From positions 3,348,001 to 3,412,000 of the forward strand of contig JADWQD010000003.1 in NCBI GenBank assembly GCA_016110215.1: a DNA stretch of 64,000 nt, written 5' to 3'. The position numbers were made by a program, and so were the translations under genes. Shown piece by piece: positions 22,174-30,922 of this stretch. The notes under the pieces are model-generated. The model did not search any database. It saw only the letters and a list, made by a program, of their open reading frames with translations, and had not been told where the DNA came from. The DNA is from Capronia americana (taxonomy: Eukaryota > Ascomycota > Eurotiomycetes > Chaetothyriales > Herpotrichiellaceae). The number at the start of each line of letters is the position of its first letter. Position 1 is the stretch's first letter.

Positions 22174-22474
22174 AGGCAGGGGAGTACTCAGGAGATTCTC
22201 ACGACTGCCTTCAACGCTGAAAAGAGGTAAAGAACCACAGAATCACCCTGTCCTCCGGATAGGTGCAGCGCCGGCCGATGTCGAGGGGGCCACTCTAGAG
22301 TATGTGAATCATTATTCAATCCAATTATCCGGCCCCCGGACTGCAACTTGGAAACATCTACGCTCTGCCACAGAACGCTAGAACAAGCAAGCAGGTACCT
22401 TCCTCCTTAAGGGCTGCCTTGTGATCAGATCAGGCCCTGACAGCAGATCGCGGGGCTCCGCAAATCTGTGGACA

Positions 22475-22481
22475 TTTAGCC
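22475..22481 (-). promoter_or_regulatory. Putative XlnR/Xyr1 binding site 2
   Basis: The minus strand reads GGCTAAA. It lies near the middle of the divergent promoter. Confidence 0.5.
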
Positions 22482-22950
22482 TAATAACATCATTGGTGAT
22501 GCCCCGAGGGCAGACCGGTCCGAACCAGACGCATGCAGCGGAGCGGAGAGGTGCTTCACGTATGCAACGTCATGATGTCTGCGAATGCCAGCTTGACTCT
22601 GGTGCCGTGGCTAGCATCGTCAAGACTGTCTTCTCTGTGGACGAGAAGCTCCAGATCAGAACAGGACATGTCTACCAGGGCCGTTCCCTTTCTTATGCAG
22701 CGTTCATAGCCGATCACCTCGGAGTTGCAAACACTTTTGCCATAAAGGTACCGGGTTTCGTCAGGGTCAGTGATATCGATGGTCTTCATTCTCGAACCAA
22801 ATCTCGCATCATTTGGTCATGTGAAGAAAATTGCCGGGGTGAACCTACGCCAAAATTGTGGCGAGCATGGCCAGGGGTCTGAAACACTTCGACAAAAAGT
22901 GGACTTCAGTCGCGCAACCACAACCTTCCAAGGAGCAATTCCAACGAGAC

Positions 22951-22957
22951 GGCTAAA
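22951..22957 (+). promoter_or_regulatory. Putative XlnR/Xyr1 binding site 3
   Basis: The plus strand reads GGCTAAA, 466 bases upstream of the xylanase ATG and facing it. Confidence 0.5.
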
Positions 22958-23351
22958 TGATCGAGCCCCATGGACAGCATCTTGACCAGCTTGGATGCAA
23001 ACAGACGTGGGAAATGCATCGTGGGCTGGCTGATTGCTCGTGGCAGACGTCCTAGCCGTGGCCATCCAGAGGATATTTGCCATGGCAAGCAATGAGAAAT
23101 GCCAAATGGTCCTTCCGGAATCGTGATCTCCCCCTTCGTGCGGACCCTTTGTGAACTACATGTTGCGGCAAACCAGGCCACATGGACAAGGCATACCTGG
23201 CCATCGCAGTCCTTCATGTCCTACCTGAAGTCCCCGCTCGGCCAGCTTTTCGTGCCTCATTTTTACCGGAACGACTATGGCCAGAATGAGGGGCATGATC
23301 ATATTTTGCCGGTGCAGAATATGCAGGAAACCAGGGGTGGCCAGAGAGGGC

Positions 23352-23358
23352 ATAAAAG
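23352..23358 (+). promoter_or_regulatory. TATA-like element of the xylanase gene
   Basis: ATAAAAG lies 65-71 bases before the xylanase start. Confidence 0.45.
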
Positions 23359-23422
23359 AGCCCATCAATCCGGGCAATGAGTGTTCACGACAGGTCAACC
23401 ATCGTCGACGACTTCTTCCAAC

Positions 23423-24330
23423 ATGGTCTCCTTCTCTTCCGTCTTTGTCGCCTTGACTGCCGCCGTTGGAGTCTTCAGTGCTCCAACCGGTGATCTCGTG
23501 GAGAGAGATAGCTTCGCCCCAACCCAAGAGCTCGACAAGCGCACCTCCCCCGGCACCGGGACCAACAACGGGTACTTCTACTCGTTCTGGACCGACGGTG
23601 GCGGCAGCGTGACGTACAACAACGGTGCCGGCGGCTCATACACCACGCAGTGGAGCAACGTTGGAAACTTCGTCGCAGGCAAAGGCTGGAACCCCGGTTC
23701 TGCAAGGTTAGTCGATCCGGCGCCGATGGCTCGGATCCTCGAACGAAACCAACATGCTGATCCCGTTTGGCCGCGCAGAACCATCAACTACTCCGGCACC
23801 TTTAGCCCTAGCGGGAACGCGTACCTGTCTGTCTATGGCTGGACCACCGGCCCTCTGGTCGAGTACTACATCCTCGAGTCCTACGGCACGTACAACCCGG
23901 CCAGCAGCGGCCTGACGTACAAGGGCCAAGTCCAAAGCGATGGCGGAACGTATAACATCTACACCGCTCAACGTGTCAATGCGCGTAAGTCTTGTTTTTT
24001 GATTCCCGCTCTAAAAATGAGAAAGAATTCGAACCCCCAGTTTCTTACTCCGCATGCTGAGGACCGCTCACTCACTCACTCACTCACTTACTTACCGATT
24101 TACGCTCACTCACTCACTCACACTCGGCCCCAGCATCCATCCAAGGCACCGCCACCTTTATGCAATACTGGTCCATCCGCACGACCAAGCGGGTTGGCGG
24201 CACCGTCACCACGGCCAACCATTTCAACGCGTGGAAAAACCTGGGCATGAATCTCGGCGCGTTCAATTACCAGATCGTCGCCACGGAGGGGTATCAGAGC
24301 AGTGGCTCGTCTAGCATCACGGTCTCGTGA
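23423..24330 (+). CDS. Endo-1,4-beta-xylanase, glycoside hydrolase family 11
   Basis: Exons 23423-23706, 23779-23984 and 24134-24330; introns are 72 and 149 nt; the protein is 228 aa. There is a signal peptide (MVSFSSVFVALTAAVGVFSA), then a short propeptide ending in a Kex2-like KR (39-40), then the single GH11 jelly-roll domain with no carbohydrate-binding module. The catalytic nucleophile is Glu123 in PLVEYYI and the acid/base is Glu215 in VATEGYQSSG. SIQGTATFMQYWSIR and HFNAW are further hallmarks. Secreted retaining xylanase that cuts the xylan backbone, partner to the neighbouring acetylxylan esterase. Intron 2 is enlarged by TCAC repeats. Confidence 0.95.
24067..24125 (+). repeat. TCAC tetranucleotide microsatellite inside xylanase intron 2
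   Basis: Two blocks of TCAC repeats (24067-24092 and about 24104-24125) are interrupted by a TTACTTACCGATTTACG segment. They account for most of the extra length of this 149-nt intron. Confidence 0.9.
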
Positions 24331-24543
24331 ACGAAGGAGTATGGAGGGAGCGGACTGAAAATGCCTGGAGAGGATGGGAAAATATCGGATTTTCAGAAAG
24401 AGAAAAATCCAAAGGCCAGTGAAAGGAAGGAAGGAAGGAAACAAGTGGCGTGTAGTGGCGTGGCGTGTTGTGCTCGAGAGTTATGCTCGAGGGTTCGAAT
24501 TCTTCGGGCCTAATTATGTATATAGTACTACCATAGTGGCTGG

Positions 24544-24615
24544 GAGTGAGTGAGTGAGTGAGTGAGTGAGTGAGTGAGTGAGTGAGTGAGTGAGTGAGTG
24601 AGTGAGTGAGTGAGT
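24544..24615 (+). repeat. GAGT tetranucleotide microsatellite downstream of the xylanase gene
   Basis: About 18 perfect copies of GAGT start 213 bases after the xylanase stop. The unit is the exact reverse complement of the ACTC/TCAC repeat in intron 2. Confidence 0.95.
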
Positions 24616-24620
24616 AGATG

Positions 24621-24640
24621 AATGGAATGGAATGGAATGG
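24621..24640 (+). repeat. AATGG pentanucleotide repeat
   Basis: Four perfect copies of AATGG lie directly after the GAGT tract. Confidence 0.85.
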
Positions 24641-25220
24641 ATCGATCTGCTTCTCCATCTCCATCTCCGTCTACAGTGGAATCATTCGGTGGTCGCGAAA
24701 ACGAGCGTGTATTGTACCCATGCATGCCATGCTGTAGCCGTCGTGTAAGATCGTCATTGTGGTTATGTACCTCGTACAGCACTTATCCTGCGAAAATAGG
24801 TACACTTACTTACTAGGTAGGCTCACACTCACCTTTATAGTACTGTACCTCAGGTAGACAGAATTTTCGCTACGCAGGACACTCACTCTCTCTCTCTCGT
24901 ACGGAGGACTTGGATAGTCTTCCGCTACACAGTAATACACTCCCGTCTCCAACCTAGGGCAGGGCAGGGTCTCAGGGTATCGGACCTGATATTAATAATG
25001 CTGCGCAGCGAGCATATTCCGTAGAAGCGCGTGTATTTACTGCGGTAGCGGTAGTATTACAACCACAACCACAACGGCAGTATGGTTTGTTTTGTCGACT
25101 TTGACAGCTCCCTGCATGCCCTACACCACATTATATATTACATACATGGGCGATGAATTGAAGGTGAAGTTGAAATAGAATTACTGATACTAACACAGTC
25201 GAGTCAAGCAGGCCCTGGGC

Positions 25221-25517
25221 CTAGGGGGTAATCTCCTCCACATCACTCTCATTGTCGTCTCCCACCACTTCAAGAGGGATACTCGCGACAACGGGGGCCT
25301 GGTAAAGGCTCGGTTTTCGAAGTCTGGTGGTCCTCAAGGAGACCCTCTTCACCTTGTCCGACTCGGACGAAGAGTCTAGTTCACACTCAGAGTCCGAGTC
25401 TGAGCCTGAACTGGTCGCGTGATCACATCCCCTCGAGCAGTTTTGTGTTCCACCACGGCCAGAATTCGACTCGGACATGGACTCGGTGGCAAACATTGTC
25501 ATCGTCATAAGGCGGGA
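25221..25517 (-). other. In-frame open extension after the PhoD stop codon
   Basis: Immediately after the TAG at 25520-25518 the same frame stays open for 98 codons to a TAG at 25223-25221. The encoded stretch is Ser/Asp/Glu-rich (ESMSESNSG, SGSDSDSECELDSSSESD) with a short basic part and an acidic end. It could be a C-terminal extension reached by readthrough, by an alternative splice or in other strains, or a separate 95-residue frame starting at ATG 25508. None of these is established. Confidence 0.35.
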
Positions 25518-27991
25518 CTACGCCGCAAATCCACCAGACGTGCCCTCCGACGTTGACGCCGCGGTGCCTTGACCTGGCCAATGGAAGCCCGTTGAGTGAG
25601 ATTGCGGCTCAGTATGTGACTTTGGTCTGATCGTGAGCTTAGGGACTATGGGAGTACACGAATCGTTAGCGACCTCTCCATGCACACGCTGATCACTGAC
25701 TGGAGGCAAACACTTACTACTCATACCGTACCCCTCCGTCCTGCCTTCTCGGTTTCGGTTATCGATCTCCACCTTGATAGCGACGTTCAATCCGCCCTTT
25801 AGAGGAGGCGCCGCGGCCACAATGCTGATGCCATCGGCGGCGGGGTGGTCTGTGCCTGCACCTTCCTCGCCGACATGCAAAGGCCCACGGCCATCTGGTG
25901 CATCCTTAGCTTGGGGAGGACGTGATTTCCCAGCCTTGCCGGTCGAATTGACCACTTCAGACGTCGGCGGTGCGTCGGGGAGTACCTGGCCGTTAGCGGG
26001 CTGTGTGGACTCGGTCGTGCCATCGTCTGGGATCTCCGTGATGCAAGCGTAATTGCGACTGGGCATGGTGCATTGATTCCAGTCAGCCCCCTTCATCATC
26101 CCACCGGGCTGCTTGTTGAACATCTTGAGCAGCGCCTCGTCAGTATTGCCGTCCCTCAAGTGGTGGATCTTGTTTCTTCGCGCCAGTAGGTTTGCAACAG
26201 CCTTCGGAGGCGGTTTGTTGGTGATGGCACTAGAGATGATGTTGGCCATGTACCGTGGATCCTCGATGGCATCCATGTCATTCGCCGGCGCGGAGAAGAA
26301 TCGGCCCATGGCCGCGAGATGCACGTCTCCTCCCAGGATGGTAATGCGGACAGAGAAGTCAGCCGAGAGCTTCTGCAATCGCAGGATCAGTTCGCGGCGC
26401 TCGGTCTTGTGGTGCCGGGCTGTATAGTGGTCGTCCAGGTCGTCCAGCAAATCCACCGAGCCGTCGAACGAGTTGAAGAAGCCCCCGGCGAGACCGAACC
26501 TCTTATTCAACAAACGAATAGGACCGATCAGTGGCGAGGACAGGATGTTCTCCAACCAGGCCAGGCGGGGGTACGCGATGGGCACACCGAGCAGAAGAAT
26601 CATATGTTTGATTTCACCACGTGCAGCCTTGAATTCTTTCTCCAGCCTCTCAAAGATCAAGTCGTACGTGTCTGGATAGTTGACCTGTTTTCTCGTCCGC
26701 TCGGTTCTCGCGTCTACCCCACAGAATGCGATACGTCGACCAAGACGCATGTACAGATTTCTCGACTTCTCTTCGACGTAGGGACCAGGGCGTCTGCCGA
26801 CAATCCAGCTGGGGTCATCTGCCGGCGTCTTGTACACATACGTGTTTTTCAATTGACGGGGATCGGCACCTGCGGTACCATTTGCGTCGGCACTCATGGT
26901 CTTAGGCGCGTCCGTGGTGAAGGTTGACACCGGAGGCGCTGTGTGATGTTGGAACAAGCAGTAGTACTTGAAGCTCACGCCACCCAGGCCACGGAAGACG
27001 GCACATCGCATAAAGTGGTCCGTATACGAGCCGAACCCATCGATGATGTCGTGATCATCCCAGATATTGATCTGCGGGATCTGGGAGTTGGCCGTGGCAA
27101 AAGGTTCGGTCGAGTACCACCGTACGTAGTTTTCAAAGTAGTACTTGTCGCATCGATTGCGCAAGTCTTCCCCGAAAAGATATTCCCTCCTCTTCCTGGG
27201 GTTGGAAATGGCCGTCCACTCCTTCAGCGGGCCTTTGACTCGGATTGAATCATTGTAGATCTGGTCTCCTCCGCCGATCATGACATGGAACGGCCGCTGC
27301 TGATGGGTTCGTAGGACGTCGTTCCAGAGTACCGGACCTGGTGTTTACATGTCAGTTTTCCTCTATCCGCGACCTCTACGTTCTTGGCAAGTGCTGACCT
27401 GACCAGAAATCTTCGTCTGTACCGACAGAGAATCCGTTGCACGAGTGGAACATGATGCGCATCGACTCGGTCGCAGAAGGCACAACAAACTGCCGCGAGG
27501 GCTCCTTGCTGACTTCCGACAGAAACTGCATGTCTCGTATTGAGTATTCCCATTTTGCCTCCACCTCGACCAAAGGAACTCGGAGAGTGAACCGCCAAAA
27601 AGTCTTGTCCGGATCTGAGTAGAGCTTTAACCCCTGCACCAGCTGCGGCTGCAACCTCCTGATCTGGGCGCTGGGGTCCCAAGGACCAGCACACTTCAAC
27701 TCGAGGGTAGGGATCTTGAGATTCGGTTTCGTAACGAGGAGGACCGAGCCGTGCCAGGATACAACGGTTGGGCCTTCCTCGCTCATGCCCTGATAGTTGA
27801 GGAGCGGACCGCAGAGCACTTCGAACGCATCACTAGAGTTGGAGACGTCGGGGCCGGTCCCGTAGCCCTCCTGAGACTCGGTGACATGGGGATGATGCTC
27901 TCTACCTTCGACATTGCCGTCGACTTGTCCTGGGCATTCACGTCAGCTTGGCGGCCATCTTGACCGCGCGCCGGACTTGCTCACCCTCCAT
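25518..27991 (-). CDS. PhoD-like metallophosphatase of the large fungal type
   Basis: Exons 27991-27985 (7 nt), 27929-27399, 27337-25718 and 25645-25518; introns are 55, 61 and 72 nt; the protein is 761 aa. The PhoD-like core shows FHSCNGFSVGTDEDFWSG, MIGGGDQIYNDSI, INIWDDHDIIDGFGSY and ITILGGDVHLAAMG, the metal-ligand motifs of this phosphatase superfamily. The C-terminal third is disordered and then has a small beta-type segment (NVAIKVEIDNR). The first exon codes only for ATG GAG G; it is inferred from a good donor, a CTGAC branch point and frame. The 72-nt third intron is also a multiple of three and stop-free. Substrate and location are unknown; no signal peptide is seen. The frame continues open after the stop (see the next entry). 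Confidence 0.85.
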
Positions 27992-29035
27992 TTGACCAAC
28001 CCACGCGCCGTCGCGTGCACGAGGTCCGGTATCCGACGATTCGACTGCGGATCAATGAAAGCTTTGGAGATCGAATCGAAGTGATGCCAACAATGGTGGC
28101 AGACGCGAGAGTGAAGCGAAACCGTGGCCAAGAATGACGCGTAAGTAGTCCTCTGTACGAGTACACGTGGAAATTATCGAGATGAACCAAAGGAATGGTG
28201 GTGTCTAATGTACAACGAACAGCAACGAGGCAACGAATACCAGTCAAAGAGGACTATGAATACAGCCAGCTGAAGTAAAGTTCGGGCCGCAGAGTGTTGC
28301 CCTAAACAAATCCCACTGTGTCCGCCCGCCTGGATTGTAAACTGGAGACGGGAGGATACTAGTTGGCTGATCTTGTCCGTGTCCGCCTCCCGCTGTGTAT
28401 GATGACGCCAAGGTCATCCCTAAGCAGCAGCGGGTAAGCGTGGTCTTTCGCCCCGGCCGGATTGGAGAATGGGCACCTGCAATCACCTGCAGCGGGTCAC
28501 CTGGGAAGCCGCTTCAGCTGGCTCGTCCCTTTCGTACATGCCGCCAAGCCGGAGCTCCAGAGCTTCAGTTGCACTGCGGTCGATGACCGTGGGGTGACAG
28601 AAAGATGAGAAGGTGCTGAAGGTGCTTCCGGAAAACCTGGAATTCGGGCCTGGGAGCCTGGCATCCGTCCCCAAGGGATCGTCTCCCATTTGCTCTCCGG
28701 GATAAATGGCCAGCATGATAGACATCAGCCCCAGAGCTTGTGATCGCCCAGTTGCCAAGAATGGATTGCGCAAGCCGCGTCTGCTTGGCCTTGCTTGACT
28801 CTCGCCTTGTGCCACACCAGAACAATCCGTGGATCGTCGACAAGATCCTTCCAATCTTCAGCACGATTCCACTGTCGGTTTCGTGCAACAAGGTCGGTCG
28901 TGCTTCGCGCCATCAGACCTCAATGCTGCTCACGAGGAGGATACGGACTACATCTGCAGGACTCCGACTGCGCCATTGCTAACATGATATGCATTTAACC
29001 GTCATGGACCAGTCTCCCGTCGTCAATTACTAAAA
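27992..29035. other. Intergenic region between RAD51 and the PhoD gene
   Basis: About 1 kb between two minus-strand genes. Only short, overlapping frames without recognisable content are present. Confidence 0.45.
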
Positions 29036-30246
29036 TCAACCTTCCTTGTCATCCTTGGGCTGAGGATCGCCAATCCCACTGTCATAAATCGCGAACAACG
29101 TGTCGCTCTCTGGCAGACAAGGGCTGTCGTAGATTTTGCAGATTCGAGTCTCTCCACGACCCTTCTTCAGACTCAGCCGGGTCGTACTCGCGTGAGCAAT
29201 GATGTTGCCGCCAATCGGCTTCTTCGGGTCTGGGTTGAACATGGCACTCGGACCACCATCCACCTGTGCGACCACTTGATTTGTGATGAGGACTGCGATG
29301 CCGAACTCATCTGCCAGTCTCTGCAGTATCCGCAAGAACTTGGCCATGTGCGACTGTCGAGCTGACAGCTCTCCTCGGCCGTTGTAGTCTGTTCGGTACA
29401 GCGACGTGGCCGAGTCGACGATGAGCAAAGAAAATCGAGTCTCGCACATCATCTGAGAGGCCTGCTGGAGAAGTTGCAGCTGGTGTTCAGAGTTATATGC
29501 CCGTGCATAGGCAACATTGTCGAGGACTTCCTCTCCTTCGAGCCCGTATCGTTGTGCCACTGACAGCAGACGCACAGGTCGAAACGTGCCTTCAGTGTCG
29601 ATGTACAGACACTTTCCTTCTCCGCCTCCCATATCAAACGGTAATTGACAAGTAACAGCCATGGTGTGACAAATCTGACTCTTGCCTGTGCGGAATTCGC
29701 CAAAGATCTCGGTGATCGAGCCGGTCTCGACACCGCCGCCGAGCAGTCTGTCGAGGTTCTTCGAGCCGGTCGTGATTGAGATGAGGTCACTTCTTCGGGC
29801 ATGCATTTCCGTTGCGGTCGTGAAGCCCATGGGGACCAACTTCATTGCTACATCACCGTCAGTCTGCAAGGACGACGTGAAGGGTCCTTCAGCATACCTT
29901 CATTTAGCAGCTTGGATGCCTTCGCCTCTGAAATGCCCTTGATCTGTTCTAATTGCCTCCTAGGCCTGTTGCAGGGTCAGTTTCGGTTTTGTTACATCGG
30001 CATTGAGGGGACTCCTACGTGTAGGCGATAGACTCAACGGTATGGTAGCCGCCCTCGACCACAAGCTTGATGTCTCTTTCGCTCAATCCAGCGACACCCT
30101 AGAAAGGTTTCAGTCAGGCACTAACAGGCGACCGGTACCTCGTAGATACTCACTATTAGCTGCGAGATGGGGATAGGTGCCCCAGGTCCGCCAGGCATAT
30201 CCTCGTATTCATCTTGAGGTGCTTCATTGTCCTCGACTTGAGTCAT
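29036..30246 (-). CDS. rad51: DNA recombinase Rad51 (UvsC)
   Basis: Exons 30246-30154, 30098-30019, 29965-29898 and 29847-29036; introns are 55, 53 and 50 nt; the protein is 350 aa. An acidic N-terminal tail is followed by the helix-hairpin-helix domain (GVAGLSERDIKLVVEGGYHT, then QIKGISEAKASKLLNE) and the linker KLVPMGFTTATEMHARR. The RecA-type ATPase core has Walker A GEFRTGKSQ (130-138) and Walker B LLIVDSA. The L2 region around GGPSAMFNPDPKKPIGG and the closing IYDSGIGDP are also typical. Rad51 forms the nucleoprotein filament for strand exchange in homologous recombination. Each splice restores conserved sequence, for example AYTPRRQLEQIKG across intron 2 and NEAMKLVPMGF across intron 3. 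Confidence 0.97.
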
Positions 30247-30922
30247 ATCGGCCGGTAGTCAATGAGACACGGGAGTAATGTATGAGTTCTCGAAATTGAA
30301 CAGAACAGAGGATGAAGTAGCGTCTGTCGACAAGCAGCCAGTGCAGAGGGAGGGAAGTAGTCTTGCAGAAGGGAATGAGCAGTGGCCAAAAAGCGCGTCG
30401 TTGCGGAGGCGCGTTTTGTTGCGGGACCGACACGCGCAGTCACATGACTCGACCCGAAAATGGCGAAATTATCTGCAGCCTGTTCTTCCCTCACTCGCTT
30501 CACTCTCACCTTACTCTCAAACGGCACTTGAAGCAACACAGCCTGGGTACGTCTTTCTTGTAAAAGTGCGTCCTCGGCCAGACATGCCGAGGAAAAGAAG
30601 ATCTGATTCTCATGGCGCCTTGGCTCATCAGCAAGAGCAACCTTCACTATCCGCCATTAATCCTGCCGTTTTACCTCACTGATGCCTGTCCCATGATGTT
30701 CCCGAAAGGTGGTGGTGGTACACCGCAAGCAGCCTCTTGCTTGCTTGGAGATTATGTAAAGTTTTCCCATTCCCTCCAGCCATCGAAAAGTGAGAATGGC
30801 TGTCCCGAGCATGCTCATGATGTCCACGATATCTCTGCCTGTCCAACTACGCAGAATCCTTTTGTCGTCCAGTGCCCATTTTAGCGCGCCAGGTTGCATG
30901 CATGATCGCCGGCTCAATCCCG
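30247..30922. other. RAD51 promoter region
   Basis: This region lies between the RAD51 start and the acyltransferase stop. It contains a cluster of ACGCG cores (separate entry). A 33-codon frame from ATG 30583 on the plus strand is too short and featureless to call. Confidence 0.5.
30394..30436 (-). promoter_or_regulatory. Cluster of MBF/MCB-type ACGCG cores upstream of RAD51
   Basis: There are three ACGCG cores: minus strand 30398-30394 and 30414-30410 (the latter reading AAAACGCG), and plus strand 30432-30436. They lie 148-190 bases upstream of the RAD51 ATG. In yeasts, MBF binds such elements to give G1/S expression of replication and repair genes. Confidence 0.45.

Larger units (their letters stand above)
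21515..23422. promoter_or_regulatory. Divergent promoter region between acetylxylan esterase and xylanase
   Basis: The 1.9 kb without a supportable gene contains TATA-like elements for each side and three copies of GGCTAAA (listed separately). A GCGGGG sequence near 22451 could serve CreA-type repression, but such short motifs are common. Frames in this stretch do not resemble proteins. Confidence 0.6.
24331..25220. other. Xylanase 3' flank with simple repeats
   Basis: No gene is seen. The region has a GAGT microsatellite, an AATGG repeat, a short CT repeat near 24885, and AT-rich sequence before the end of the PhoD gene. Confidence 0.5.

Noticed and set aside
22421..22882. 153-codon plus-strand frame in the esterase-xylanase promoter
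   Set aside because: Not protein-like and overlaps a candidate XlnR site; treated as promoter.
24492..24500. GGTTCGAAT, like a tRNA B box
   Set aside because: No A box at the right distance and no cloverleaf; it lies in the xylanase 3' flank.
24544..24615. Regular short repeats that might suggest a CRISPR array
   Set aside because: It is a pure GAGT microsatellite without spacers, in a eukaryotic genome.
30583..30682. 33-codon frame starting MPRKRRSDSHG, divergent from RAD51
   Set aside because: Too short, no splice sites leading to a longer product, and no known family.
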